Assembly (NCBI GenBank): GCA_002347685.1
Contig: DDWS01000045.1
Coordinates: forward strand, 1-64,000
DNA from: Syntrophaceae bacterium UBA2280
Lineage (GTDB): Bacteria; Desulfobacterota; Syntrophia; Syntrophales; Smithellaceae
Length of the DNA stretch: 64,000 bases
Direction: 5' to 3'
Shown: positions 15,315 through 24,799 of the stretch, in pieces
Layout: each line of letters starts with the position of its first letter
Numbering within the stretch: position 1 is the stretch's first letter
Translations under genes and position numbers: made by a program
The notes under the pieces: model-generated
What the model saw: only the letters and a program-made list of their open reading frames with translations
The model's database searches: none
Told to the model about the DNA's origin: nothing

Positions 15315-16385
15315 ATGAGCCGATACTGGAGTCAAACAGTCAGGAACATCAGCCCTTATGTTCCGGGGGAACAACCGAAGGACCGGAAATACATTAAACT
15401 CAATACCAACGAAAATCCTTATCCGCCTTCCGCAAAAGCCATAGAGGCCATCAGGGACGCGGTCAATGAGACCCTGCGGCTTTATCCCGATCCCTCAAGC
15501 GAGGAACTGCGGGAAACCATCGCCAGAACCTTCAGCCTGAAAAAGGAAAATGTGTTTGTCGGCAATGGTTCCGATGAGGTGCTGGCTTTCTGCTTTCCGG
15601 CCTTTTTTGAACCGGCAGGCCTTCCGGTGCTTTTTGCTGAAATCACCTACAGTTTCTATCCGGTTTATGCGGCGCTTTTTAACACGCCGTACCGGCTGAT
15701 TCCGATGGATGATGAGTTCAATGTGCCGGTCGAGGGCTACTTTCAGGAAAACGGCGGCATTCTTATCGCCAATCCCAATGCGCCCACCGGGAAGGGTCTT
15801 CCACTGGAAGGCATTCAGAAGATTCTTCAGCGCAACGCGGGCAGTGTGGTGATTATAGACGAGGCCTACGTTGATTTCGGCGGTCATTCCGCCGCCGGTC
15901 TGATCGAGACGTATCCGAATCTGCTGGTGATCCGGACGTTGTCCAAATCTCATTCTCTGGCCGGACTGAGGGTCGGATATGCCCTGGGCGGTAATGATCT
16001 GATCGAAGGCATCACTCGCGTGAAGGATTCCGTCAATTCCTATACGGTGGACCGGATGGCCCAGGCCGGTGCGCGCGAGGCCATCAAAGACGTGGCCTGC
16101 CTGCAGGAAACCCTCTCGAAAATCATCCAGACTCGGGAACGTGTATCGGCAGGACTCATGGACATGGGGTTTCACGTCATTCCGTCACAGGCCAATTTTA
16201 TTTTTGTCAGCCATGCGCAATTTCCCGCAGTTGATTTGTTTCAATCGTTGAGGGAAAAAGGCATTCTCGTACGCTATTTTAACAAGCCCAGGATAGACAA
16301 CTACCTTCGGGTGACCATCGGAACAGACGAGGAGATGGACCGCTTTCTTGAAGCCATCGCGGTGATTTGCGAAAAAAGGATTTAA
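15315..16385 (+). CDS. hisC: histidinol-phosphate aminotransferase
   Basis: A 356-residue fold-type I PLP enzyme that transaminates imidazole-acetol phosphate to histidinol phosphate. LNTNENPYPPS opens the protein, VGNGSDEVL is at residues 82-90, NPNAPTG at 153-159, and DEAYVDF at 182-188. The PLP lysine is K211 in TLSKSHSLAGLRVGYALG. Length and motif order are normal. It stands alone rather than in a his operon, so a role with related substrates such as aromatic amino acids is possible. AGGAC lies upstream of the ATG. Confidence 0.9.
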   Translation: MSRYWSQTVRNISPYVPGEQPKDRKYIKLNTNENPYPPSAKAIEAIRDAVNETLRLYPDPSSEELRETIARTFSLKKENVFVGNGSDEVLAFCFPAFFEPAGLPVLFAEITYSFYPVYAALFNTPYRLIPMDDEFNVPVEGYFQENGGILIANPNAPTGKGLPLEGIQKILQRNAGSVVIIDEAYVDFGGHSAAGLIETYPNLLVIRTLSKSHSLAGLRVGYALGGNDLIEGITRVKDSVNSYTVDRMAQAGAREAIKDVACLQETLSKIIQTRERVSAGLMDMGFHVIPSQANFIFVSHAQFPAVDLFQSLREKGILVRYFNKPRIDNYLRVTIGTDEEMDRFLEAIAVICEKRI

Positions 16386-16400
16386 TCCTCACACCCGCAG

Positions 16401-16434
16401 CAGCCGGAACCCCTTATAAGCCGGGTCCCGGCTG
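16401..16434 (+). terminator. probable terminator after hisC
   Basis: CAGCCGG pairs with CCGGCTG and flanking bases extend the stem. The trailing T tract is short (TTT), so termination strength is uncertain. Confidence 0.5.
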
Positions 16435-16482
16435 TTTGGCCAATTGCACAGGCGTTCCAATGTTGAGTCTCCTAACATTCAA

Positions 16483-16511
16483 TTGACACAAAACTATCAT
16501 TCTCTTATACT
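16483..16511 (+). promoter_or_regulatory. sigma-70 promoter for the two-component genes
   Basis: TTGACA (16483-16488), a 17-base spacer and TATACT (16506-16511), about 30 bases before the kinase start. Confidence 0.75.
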
Positions 16512-16541
16512 CCCGCGCGGAAAGCAGAAGTTCCTTTTGTG

Positions 16542-18011
16542 ATGATGGGTATGATGAACACAAAGAAACAGGATTCGGCTCAATCGGGGAAAGCCTCTGT
16601 CAAGGCACCGCAAAGGTGGATCAGACACATTTTTGAGAAATCTCCCGTCCTCGTTTATGTAACCAGTTATGACGGAATCATTCTGGATATTAATACGGCA
16701 GGTGTCGCCATGCTGGGGGGGGCATCAAGGGAGGAGTTCATCGGCAAACTGTCTATTCGGTCCTTTTATGCCGATCCGGAAGACCGATTACGGTTCCAGT
16801 CTCTTGTCGCCTGTCAGGGGTTTGTCCAGGAATACGAAACCCGTTTCCAGCGAATGGACAAGAAAATCTTTGATGTTCGAATAACCGGTTTTGCCCGACG
16901 CAACGCGAAGGGGGAAATCATCGGTTACGAAGGGTTCATTATCGACATTACAGATAGGAAGCGGGCGGAGCAGGATCTCAAAGATTCGGAGGAAAAATAC
17001 CGCACGGTTGTCGAGAATTCCATGTCCGCCATCCTGGTGCATCAGGGTGGACGTATCGAATTCGCCAATCAGCGTTGTGCGGAAATGGTCGGTGTTGACA
17101 AACCCGAAGAATTGCTGGGGAGACACTTCTGGGAATTTGTTCATCCGGAGGATCGGGCCATTGTCAAGGATCGGGGAATGATGCGGGAGAAAGGGAATCT
17201 TACCCCCGAACACTACACCTTCCGGTTGATAGGAGATAATGGAAAGACCATCAGATGGGCGGAAATTCGCGCAACTCACGCGATGTATATGGGGAAACCG
17301 TCAGCGGTTGCCAATTTTATTGATATCACGAAAAGCAAGAAGGCCGAATATGAAATCCGGCATCTTTCGGAGTGCCTGGCAAAGGTCAGAGAAGAGGAAA
17401 GAAAACTGCTGGGAGCGGACCTTCATGACGACGTGGGCCAGATACTGACAGCCATGCATTTTGATCTGGAGACGCTGCAGAAGGCTATTCCCCGTGAACA
17501 TTCCGAACAGCAACTGTGCTGCGAAAAACTGCTCAGGAATGTGGAGATCATTGCCGATATTATCAGGAAGACGGCCTCCTATCGCCGTCCGGATGTCCTG
17601 GACACGATGGTGCTGATTCCCGCCCTGTCGAGGCAGATAGAGGAATTCAGAGCCGATCATCCGGGAATCCGCGTCGATTTCACAGCCCTTGGTCTTAAAA
17701 AGCAGTTGAATCCAGAAATAGAACTGGCCATCTACCGGATCGTTCAGGAAAGCCTTACAAACACTGCAAAGCACGCCGAAGCGACAACGGTTGGCATCAC
17801 CCTCACCTACAGCCATCCTAATGTTATTCTAATGGTTCGGGATAATGGTGTGGGACGCCGTGCGGCGGGTAATGAGAGGAAAATGCGCAGACACCCAGGG
17901 GGAATCGGACTCTTCAGTATGAGGGAGCGGGCCCTCTCCTTGGGTGGAACTTTTGAGGTCTCCTCCGCGCCTGGCAAAGGGATGACCATCAGGGCACAAA
18001 TACCAGTTTAG
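16542..18011 (+). CDS. double-PAS sensor histidine kinase (NarX/HisKA_3 type)
   Basis: A 489-residue cytoplasmic kinase with no membrane segment. Two PAS domains (about residues 25-150 and 150-275) precede a HisKA_3 dimerisation domain with the phospho-acceptor H295 in LGADLHDDVGQ. The ATPase domain has NPEIELAIYRIVQESLTNTAKHA (N box), VRDNGVG and GGIGLFSMRERALSLGG. Several start codons (GTG 16539, ATG 16542, ATG 16551) are crowded together. The sensed signal is unknown; the PAS domains suggest redox or ligand sensing. It precedes its response regulator by 16 bases. Confidence 0.88.
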   Translation: MMGMMNTKKQDSAQSGKASVKAPQRWIRHIFEKSPVLVYVTSYDGIILDINTAGVAMLGGASREEFIGKLSIRSFYADPEDRLRFQSLVACQGFVQEYETRFQRMDKKIFDVRITGFARRNAKGEIIGYEGFIIDITDRKRAEQDLKDSEEKYRTVVENSMSAILVHQGGRIEFANQRCAEMVGVDKPEELLGRHFWEFVHPEDRAIVKDRGMMREKGNLTPEHYTFRLIGDNGKTIRWAEIRATHAMYMGKPSAVANFIDITKSKKAEYEIRHLSECLAKVREEERKLLGADLHDDVGQILTAMHFDLETLQKAIPREHSEQQLCCEKLLRNVEIIADIIRKTASYRRPDVLDTMVLIPALSRQIEEFRADHPGIRVDFTALGLKKQLNPEIELAIYRIVQESLTNTAKHAEATTVGITLTYSHPNVILMVRDNGVGRRAAGNERKMRRHPGGIGLFSMRERALSLGGTFEVSSAPGKGMTIRAQIPV

Positions 18012-18027
18012 CAAAGGAACAAATGTG

Positions 18028-18696
18028 ATGGAAAAAATTCGTGTCTTTGTGACTGATGACCATAGCATTGTCCGGGACGGCTTGAGGCAATTGCTGAATG
18101 GTCAGACGGATATGGAGCTGATTGGGGAGGCCGGAGACGGCAGGGAGGCCCTGGAGAAGATTAAAGCGCTTCGCCCGGATGTCGTTCTTCTTGATATTAC
18201 GTTACCGAACATTACCGGATTGGAGGTTGCCAATCTGATCCGTGACTCTGTGCCGAAAACACGGATCGTCGCGTTTTCCATGCATGGAAAGGAAAGCTGC
18301 GTGAAAGAGATTCTGGCTTTAGGCGTTTTGGGGTATGTCCTGAAGGCATCTCCAAGCTCGGATATCCTCAAGGCGGTTCGGGCGGCCCATCGGGGTGAGT
18401 ATTTTCTGAGCTCCAAACTGAAAGCTGATGTGATCAGCAAATATGTCAAAGGTCAGGGAAGCACTCCGTCCGTCAGCGGCTATGATTTGTTGACGGAACG
18501 CGAACAGCAGGTCTTTCGTCTGGTTGCTCAAGGTCACTCTACCGGTCAAATCGGCGATTTTCTATGTATCAGTCCTAAAACGGTGGAAAAGCACCGTGCC
18601 AGCATCATGAGCAAACTCGATATCCACGACCGGTTCCAGCTTATGAAGTACGCCATTAAAATCGGCGTTGTCGACCCTGAACTTTGGGGTGATTAA
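18028..18696 (+). CDS. NarL/FixJ-family response regulator
   Basis: A 222-residue protein with a receiver domain (residues 1-120, phospho-acceptor D56 in VVLLDITLP, conserved K near 105 in YVLKAS). It also has a LuxR-type helix-turn-helix (residues about 155-215, LTEREQQVFRLVAQGHSTGQIGDFLCISPKTVEKHRASIMSKL in pattern). AAAGGA lies upstream of the ATG; a GTG one codon earlier is less likely. It pairs with the kinase before it. The carboxylate permease and CoA-transferase genes just downstream are possible targets, by position only. Confidence 0.92.
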   Translation: MEKIRVFVTDDHSIVRDGLRQLLNGQTDMELIGEAGDGREALEKIKALRPDVVLLDITLPNITGLEVANLIRDSVPKTRIVAFSMHGKESCVKEILALGVLGYVLKASPSSDILKAVRAAHRGEYFLSSKLKADVISKYVKGQGSTPSVSGYDLLTEREQQVFRLVAQGHSTGQIGDFLCISPKTVEKHRASIMSKLDIHDRFQLMKYAIKIGVVDPELWGD

Positions 18697-18916
18697 AAGA
18701 TCTGACTTTCCACATGTTTTTCTCCGTCGTTTTAAAACATCAATAATATTTTCAGTTTACGTCTATCAGTAGGGTTTGCCCCCATGGCAATATGGGTGGT
18801 GCTCCGCTCATTTTGGGGTGGGTGCCCCATTGCCGGTTTCCCGGACATGTCTTAAGGCGATACCAGGCTTGAAAGGATTCTTTCATATCAGGTCAAATCA
18901 TGAGGATGGTGAAGAT
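18697..18916 (+). promoter_or_regulatory. leader region before the permease gene
   Basis: About 220 bases with two small inverted repeats, TTGCC/GGCAA at about 18777-18791 and TGGGG/CCCCA near 18824-18839. This may be a structured leader or regulator-binding region. I could not match it to a riboswitch family. Confidence 0.3.
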
Positions 18917-20224
18917 ATGGATTGGAGTGTCGTAGGGATTGTTATTTCATTGGTGATGATCGTCGTGCTGGCCCTGAGAGGCTGGCACATTATCGTGATT
19001 GCCCCGTTGGCCGCCGTTGTGGTCGCCCTGTTTTCCAGCATGGATGTGATGTCCACACTCACGGGGCCTTACATGAAAGGATTTGTCAACTACGCCAGCA
19101 GATTCTATTTACTGTTTTTGGCCGGCTCCATTTTCGGTAAGTTTATGGAGGACAGCGGTGCCGCGCGTTCCATCGCCGAGAGTATTTTAAAGCTGATCGG
19201 CCGCAGCAATCCTCTTGTGGCAGTCGGTGTCGCCGGCCTGATCGGCGGGGTTCTCACCTATGGCGGCGTCAGCCTGTTCGTGGTTGTTTTCGCCCTGATT
19301 CCCATTGCCCGGCCCATGTGGCGGGAACTTGATATGCCGTGGCATCTGTTTGCGGTTTCCTTCGCCTTTGGTATCGGCACGGTTACCATGACGATGCTGC
19401 CGGGTTCACCGCAGATTCTGAACATCATGCCCACCAAGTATATGGACTCGACCGCTATGGCTGCGCCGCTTCTCGGCATCGTTGCGTCTATAGTCGCTCT
19501 TGTCTTCACCTTTTTTTATGCCAGATACCAGATAAAAAGGTATCAAAAACGCGGCGAACATTATGTGGCGTCCTCCGGCATCGGCATGGTCGTCGGCGAG
19601 ACAGAGTCGGTGAACATGGAAAAACTTCCCAATGTATGGCTCAGCCTTTTACCCATGGTCGTGGTCATTGTCATGTTGAATGCTGTGAAACTGGACGCGG
19701 TTTGGGCGTTGCTGATCGGCACGGCGGTCTGTGTGACATTCTTCTGGAAACAGTATGGCAATATTCTGAGCACACTCAATAAAGGCGCGGTCAATACGGT
19801 TATTCCCATCATTAACACCTGCGCCGACGTCGGTTACGGAATGGCCGTTGCGGCGACCACAGGATTCACGGTTATTTCAGCATGGCTGCTGACGCTGCCT
19901 ATGCATCCTATCGTGTCTTTGTCTGTCGCAACGAACATCATGGCAGGCATTACCGGTTCTGCGTCGGGTGGTCTGGGGATCGTTCTGGAAACCATTGTAG
20001 GCCCCTATTTAGCCATGGGGCTAAACCCTGAACTCATCCACCGGATCGCCACCATCTCCGCCGGATGCTTTGATGCGATGCCGCATAACGGAGTGATCAT
20101 CACGTTTCTCGCGGTCGCCGGCCTGACGCACATGAACGCTTATAAGCATATCTTCTTTATAGCGGTTCTTGCACCTCTCATGTCGCTTATTGTCGTGATT
20201 CCTTTGGGCATCTTCCTTTATTGA
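18917..20224 (+). CDS. GntP-family carboxylate permease
   Basis: A 435-residue transporter with about 12 hydrophobic segments, starting at the ATG after TGAGGATGGTGAAG; the frame extends 47 codons upstream but that part is not membrane-like. The pairs GLIGGVLTYGGVSLFVVVFALIPIA and NIMAGITGSASGGLGIVLETI match the GntP/short-chain fatty-acid transporter architecture of two repeats. With the CoA-transferase subunits directly downstream, uptake or export of a small organic acid such as a short-chain acyl acid is likely; the exact acid is inference. Confidence 0.8.
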   Translation: MDWSVVGIVISLVMIVVLALRGWHIIVIAPLAAVVVALFSSMDVMSTLTGPYMKGFVNYASRFYLLFLAGSIFGKFMEDSGAARSIAESILKLIGRSNPLVAVGVAGLIGGVLTYGGVSLFVVVFALIPIARPMWRELDMPWHLFAVSFAFGIGTVTMTMLPGSPQILNIMPTKYMDSTAMAAPLLGIVASIVALVFTFFYARYQIKRYQKRGEHYVASSGIGMVVGETESVNMEKLPNVWLSLLPMVVVIVMLNAVKLDAVWALLIGTAVCVTFFWKQYGNILSTLNKGAVNTVIPIINTCADVGYGMAVAATTGFTVISAWLLTLPMHPIVSLSVATNIMAGITGSASGGLGIVLETIVGPYLAMGLNPELIHRIATISAGCFDAMPHNGVIITFLAVAGLTHMNAYKHIFFIAVLAPLMSLIVVIPLGIFLY

Positions 20225-20334
20225 CAGAGTGCAGCGATACACGGACCCGGTAACGGGGCGGAAAATGAATGTAGAACAGATGCATAAGAGATTAACAAAG
20301 AATAGTAGAAGAATAAAAATGCAAGGAGATGTTC

Positions 20335-21381
20335 ATGTCTGAAGAACAAAGTAAAGTCATGAGTGCAAAAGAGGCTGTCGGCAAATATGTTTATGACGGC
20401 TGCAGCCTGATTCTGGGGAATTATACGGTTGCTGCCGCTATGGCCCTCGTTTACGAGGTTGCCCGGCAGCAGAGAAAGGATTTAACCGTGTATTCGCAAT
20501 CAGGCGTCATTGATGTGGAGGTTCTGGTGGCTTCTGGTTGTGTGGATCGCCTGGTCAGCACTTACGTTTATCGCGGGGGAGGCAGAGCCGGAGGGTCCGC
20601 CGTTGAACGCGCCCTGCAGGCCCGGACCCTGCAGATGGAAGACTACACGAATTTTCAGTACAACGCAAGGCTGGTTGCCGGTATGCACGGATTCACCTTT
20701 ATTCCGGTTCTCGAGGGCGCCATAGATACCGATTTGTTCAGAATACGCACCTTCATGGGCGATGATAAGTATCGGATTATTTCGTGTCCCTATACCGGGA
20801 AGGAGATTCTCACCGTCCCGGCGGCAAACCCCGATGTGTGTATTGTTCATGTGCAGCGCGCTGATAAATACGGCAACGCCCAGTACTGGGGGGCGCTCGG
20901 AAGTGTTGCAGCTGCCGCACTCAGCAGCAAAAGGATCATTGTCTCCTGTGAGGAGATTGTTGAACATGACGTGATTAAGTCCAGCCCGCACCTGACGATG
21001 ATACCTTCGTATCGGGTCGATGCGGTGGTTGAGATTCCCTGGGGCGCCAGCCCAACGGAAGTCATCGGATATTACAACCTGGACCGTTTCATGTTCACCT
21101 TGTTTGCCAAGGCCTGTGGTGATGCCGGGGCCATGCGGGCCTGGATGGATGAATGGGTTTTTGGCTGCAAGGATCGTGACGCGTATATCGATCATTATGC
21201 GCGGAAATTCGGCAGCGGCACGCTCAACAGCATACGGGCGAAAGCGTTCTACTCCGCGCCTGCCAGTTACGGGGCTGCGTTTACCTCCATATGGGATGGA
21301 GACGGCCGTGAACGAAACATGGGTGTGACGATGGAGGAGTTTGAGAGGTATCTGAAAGAAAAAGGGGCACTTTATGAGTAA
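20335..21381 (+). CDS. family I CoA-transferase alpha subunit (GctA-like)
   Basis: A 348-residue protein. The ATG at 20335 sits six bases after AAGGAG; an ATG two codons earlier touches the binding site. It shows the alpha-subunit fold with the Gly-rich N-terminal NYTVAAAMAL region and KYGNAQYWGALG (about residues 177-188), as in glutaconate CoA-transferase A and the related IpdA. It transfers CoA to an organic acid with the beta subunit, which overlaps its 3' end by 8 bases and is probably translationally coupled. IpdAB-type ring hydrolase activity is an alternative. Confidence 0.78.
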   Translation: MSEEQSKVMSAKEAVGKYVYDGCSLILGNYTVAAAMALVYEVARQQRKDLTVYSQSGVIDVEVLVASGCVDRLVSTYVYRGGGRAGGSAVERALQARTLQMEDYTNFQYNARLVAGMHGFTFIPVLEGAIDTDLFRIRTFMGDDKYRIISCPYTGKEILTVPAANPDVCIVHVQRADKYGNAQYWGALGSVAAAALSSKRIIVSCEEIVEHDVIKSSPHLTMIPSYRVDAVVEIPWGASPTEVIGYYNLDRFMFTLFAKACGDAGAMRAWMDEWVFGCKDRDAYIDHYARKFGSGTLNSIRAKAFYSAPASYGAAFTSIWDGDGRERNMGVTMEEFERYLKEKGALYE

Positions 21382-22198
21382 GGCATACACACTTGAAGAA
21401 TTATTAATCATTACCGTCGCCAAGGAAATACGCGATTATGAAAACGTGGTTTTAGGGGTTGGGTTGCCCACGACAGCCGGTGCCCTGGCCAAGGCGATCT
21501 ATGCCCCCCATGCGGTGCTGATGATGGAATCGGGGATCATCGATTTTGAGCCTTTGTTGCCTCTTAATCATATCGCTGATGCCAATGCGCTGCGCGGATT
21601 TGCCTATGCCACGGATTTGTTTTCAACCTTCACCATGACGTACAGGGGATTTGTCGATGTCTGCTTTCTCGGTGTGGCCCAAATCGACAAATATGGAAAT
21701 CTCAACACCACTGTCATCGGCGATTACTGCAAGCCGACAATGCGCCTGCCCGGATCAGGCGGCGCTGCTGATTTTATTTCATACTCCAAACGAACGGTAC
21801 TTACCATGCTGGGTGGAGAATTCGTAAACAAGCTCGATTACGTCACATCCCCCGGCTATCTTGAAGGTGGTGAAAGCCGCGCTAAGACCGGTCGTTATCC
21901 CGAGGGGAGTGGCCCTTCCATGCTGCTGACGACCAAAGGGGTTTTCAGATTCGATCCTGTAACGAAAGAGTTGTATCTGGCCCAGATTCACCCGCGTGTC
22001 CGCGTGGAAGATGTGAAGAAAGATGTCCCCTGGGATTTGAAAATCGCTCCGGATCTAACGGAGACAGCTCATCCGACGGAGGAAGAGATCAATTTTGTCA
22101 GAAAGTTTGCCCCGGCCCAGGCGGCCGGTCGGAAACTGATGACTGAACTTGTCGTCGCCAATCTAAGTAAGAAGATACAGCAGAAAACAGTGTGTTGA
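21374..22198 (+). CDS. family I CoA-transferase beta subunit (GctB-like)
   Basis: A 274-residue protein. E52 in MESGIID matches the catalytic glutamate of glutaconate CoA-transferase B, which forms the enzyme-CoA thioester. FLGVAQIDKYGNLNTTVIGD and RLPGSGGAADFI are typical beta-subunit segments. In IpdB-type homologues this catalytic Glu is normally absent, so its presence favours a true transferase. It overlaps the alpha gene by 8 bases. With the permease upstream it forms a three-gene organic-acid activation unit. Confidence 0.82.
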   Translation: MSKAYTLEELLIITVAKEIRDYENVVLGVGLPTTAGALAKAIYAPHAVLMMESGIIDFEPLLPLNHIADANALRGFAYATDLFSTFTMTYRGFVDVCFLGVAQIDKYGNLNTTVIGDYCKPTMRLPGSGGAADFISYSKRTVLTMLGGEFVNKLDYVTSPGYLEGGESRAKTGRYPEGSGPSMLLTTKGVFRFDPVTKELYLAQIHPRVRVEDVKKDVPWDLKIAPDLTETAHPTEEEINFVRKFAPAQAAGRKLMTELVVANLSKKIQQKTVC

Positions 22199-22384
22199 AA
22201 TCACCGGACAAAACAAAGGGCGGTTCAACAATTATCGGCACCCTAAGTTCAGGGCCACAAAGCTTTCTATCTTTCCGTCTGCTGTTATGACGGGCGTCGT
22301 TGTCTGCCATGGCAAGAACCTGCTCATGGTCGGGGAGGAGCATTCTCTGGTACTTTAACTGTATTGAGAAGAAAAGGGGGGGGT

Positions 22385-24160
22385 ATGAAAAGAAAGTTCA
22401 GTTCTTTATTATTGTTCATGGTTGTTACCTCAATGATTCTAATCGGAGGGGGTTGCGGCGGGAGTGGTACAGACCTGGCTCCGATTAACCCAACCGTGCG
22501 CGAGACACAATTTGGAAAAGTTGAAGGGATCGTTGTCGGGGGCGACACTCTCGCGTGGCTGGGTATTCCTTTCGCGGCGCCGCCGGTAGGAAATCTTCGC
22601 TGGCAGCCGCCCCAGGATCCCGATCGTTGGGATGGGATCAGGCAGGTCAAACAAGTGTCCGATGCCTGTGCTCAAGTCGGGAACATGTACGGGCCGCCTG
22701 CCTATGGGAGTGATTTCAGCACGCTTGCTGATACTTTTTGGACTCCTGTCGGAACGGAGGATTGCCTGTATATGAATATTTGGCGGCCAAAGACGACGGC
22801 GCGGGATTTGCCTGTTCTCGTATTTATCCATGGCGGCAGTAACAGGGCAGGTTATGCTGCAGATCCATCCTATGATGGTTCCAATCTGGCAAACAGCGGG
22901 AATCTTATCGTTGTGACCGTTCCATACAGATTAAATTTCTTCGGCTGGTTTACCCACCCTGCCTTGCGCGCCGGAACAGATCCCGTTGCCGATTCGGGCA
23001 ATTTCGCCCTCTTGGATCTCATCATGGCGTTGAAGTTCATAAAGAACAATATTGCCAATTTTGGCGGGAATCCCGAGAACGTAACGATTATGGGACATTC
23101 GGCGGGCTCGCAGAACGTCCACGGGCTGATCCTTTCACCTCACGCGGCCGGACTCTTCCATAAAGCAATTCCCTTGAGTGCCCCCGGAGGAACGAGTCCG
23201 GTGGCTGCTGGTGAGAGCAAGGCTAATGCGATGATTAATGCGTTCCTAATCAAGGATGGCTATGCCGCAGATAACGCTTCGGCTGATGCGTTTCGCGAGT
23301 CTCAGAGCAATGCATGGATCAAGAGCTACCTGATGGGGAAAAGTGCAGAAGATATTGTCAATATCCAAAGCAGTCCGACGGGGGGGAAATTCGGCACCGG
23401 GGGGTACGCCCTGGAACCGGGCTCTGCAACCACTTCACTGGGGTCTATCGTAGCGAATATTGGTGACGGCACTGTTCTTCCGCATCCAGGGGATGTTGTG
23501 GGGGCCGTTTTGTCGGGGAATTTTAATCGGGTGCCCCTGCTTATCGGCAACACTTCTGAAGAAGGCAAATTGTTTACACAACCGGCCTTTGGTGTTGATG
23601 ATGCGCAACGTTTCAGTATCATGTATAATTTTGACCCCGATGCCGCAAGCGGGATATCGTTGAGCGATCTTTTGGATCCGGAGGTCATTGTGCCGATGAC
23701 GGCGGACGCCTACAATCAATACTCCTATGATAATGCTGCCGGCCTTACACCGGGGCCGGTATTCTCTACGGTTCTGTTCGTCGGAGCCATTAATCAGACG
23801 ACGGGGTTGTACAAATTGGCTCAGCCGCAAATTTATGCCTACAGTTTTAACTGGGACCAACAACCGGAACCATGGAACACGATCTATGGTGCTTCCCACG
23901 CCATGGATTTGCCTTTCATTTTCGGTAAATTCGGCACGCAGCTTTTTTCCTGCGGGTTTAGTCAAGCCAATGAGTCCGGCAGGCTTGCTCTGTCGGAGGC
24001 TATGCAAAAAAGCATCGCTGCCTTCGCGCGCACGGGAGATCCCAATCACAGTGCGCTTGGGACAACCTGGCAACTGTGGTCCCAAGCGCCTGGCGAGCCA
24101 AAGAAACTGATCTTCGATGCGGATGCAACGAGTAAAAACATCTCTATGTGGAGCTATTGA
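22385..24160 (+). CDS. type-B carboxylesterase lipoprotein
   Basis: A 591-residue secreted esterase. The N-terminal signal MKRKFSSLLLFMVVTSM ends in LIGGGC, a lipobox, so the protein should be lipid-anchored. The catalytic triad of the cholinesterase/p-nitrobenzyl esterase family is visible: S239 in GHSAGS, Glu in NTSEEG (about 396) and His in GASHAMDLPF (about 506). The oxyanion loop is FIHGGSNRAGY. The start chosen follows a run of G bases serving as binding site; the frame reaches seven codons further. It acts on ester substrates in the periplasm, not otherwise defined. Confidence 0.88.
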   Translation: MKRKFSSLLLFMVVTSMILIGGGCGGSGTDLAPINPTVRETQFGKVEGIVVGGDTLAWLGIPFAAPPVGNLRWQPPQDPDRWDGIRQVKQVSDACAQVGNMYGPPAYGSDFSTLADTFWTPVGTEDCLYMNIWRPKTTARDLPVLVFIHGGSNRAGYAADPSYDGSNLANSGNLIVVTVPYRLNFFGWFTHPALRAGTDPVADSGNFALLDLIMALKFIKNNIANFGGNPENVTIMGHSAGSQNVHGLILSPHAAGLFHKAIPLSAPGGTSPVAAGESKANAMINAFLIKDGYAADNASADAFRESQSNAWIKSYLMGKSAEDIVNIQSSPTGGKFGTGGYALEPGSATTSLGSIVANIGDGTVLPHPGDVVGAVLSGNFNRVPLLIGNTSEEGKLFTQPAFGVDDAQRFSIMYNFDPDAASGISLSDLLDPEVIVPMTADAYNQYSYDNAAGLTPGPVFSTVLFVGAINQTTGLYKLAQPQIYAYSFNWDQQPEPWNTIYGASHAMDLPFIFGKFGTQLFSCGFSQANESGRLALSEAMQKSIAAFARTGDPNHSALGTTWQLWSQAPGEPKKLIFDADATSKNISMWSY

Positions 24161-24365
24161 TTTTAATTTGGAATTTTTTTCAGCGGATGAATCAGAACTA
24201 TTGAACATGATGCCGCGGCCGGATCGGAAACGTCTATGCGGCTGCGGCATTATGCGTTCGTCAAAAGATATGTATTAAGGCATGGGATTCAGCATGATTT
24301 TGGAACAACCTATCTTTTAAGGTGAATCTGCAAGGTGAGTCTTTGCGGAATCCATATTATAAGGT

Positions 24366-24403
24366 CAAGAAAACCCGACAGTCTTCACTGCCGGGTTTTC
24401 TTG
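24366..24403. terminator. bidirectional rho-independent terminator
   Basis: CAAGAAAACCCG and CAGT pair with ACTG and CGGGTTTTCTTG around CTTC. It serves the converging esterase and glnK transcripts. Confidence 0.85.
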
Positions 24404-24444
24404 GTGATTATTTTGTGGATTCAACAGACGGTTTCACAAAAAGA

Positions 24445-24786
24445 TTATCCGATGGCTGTGCCGCCGCGCTCGCCGGAACTGATCCTTACGCATTCGGCCA
24501 GTTCGATGACAAAGATTTTCCCGTCGCCTACCGAGCCCGTGTGTGCGCCTTTGTTGATGGCCGCGATCGTCGGTTCGACAAACGCTTCATTCACGGCTAT
24601 GTCGAGGCGAACTTTGTTGAGCAGACCGCCCGCCTCCTTGGCGCCGCGGTAGATTTCCGTGACGCCTTTTTGCCGGCCCTGGCCCAGAACGTTCGTGACC
24701 GTCATCAAGTTTACATCAACGGCCTCCAGTTCCTTTTTTACAGACTCCAGCTTATGCGGCTGGATAATAGCAATGACTAATTTCAT
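24445..24786 (-). CDS. glnK: P-II nitrogen regulatory protein
   Basis: A 113-residue P-II protein starting at the ATG after GGAGG. The nucleotide-binding T-loop base GQGRQKGVTEIYRGAKE and the C-terminal GDGKIFVIEL and RIRTGERGG-like end are conserved. Position 46 is Tyr, but position 51, the uridylylated Tyr of enterobacterial P-II, is Glu (E51). Regulation is therefore probably by ATP/ADP and 2-oxoglutarate binding without Tyr51 modification. It controls the ammonium channel through the T-loop. It lies 13 bases after amt and is co-transcribed with it. Confidence 0.93.
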   Translation of the reverse strand: MKLVIAIIQPHKLESVKKELEAVDVNLMTVTNVLGQGRQKGVTEIYRGAKEAGGLLNKVRLDIAVNEAFVEPTIAAINKGAHTGSVGDGKIFVIELAECVRISSGERGGTAIG

Positions 24787-24799
24787 GATCCTTCCCTCC

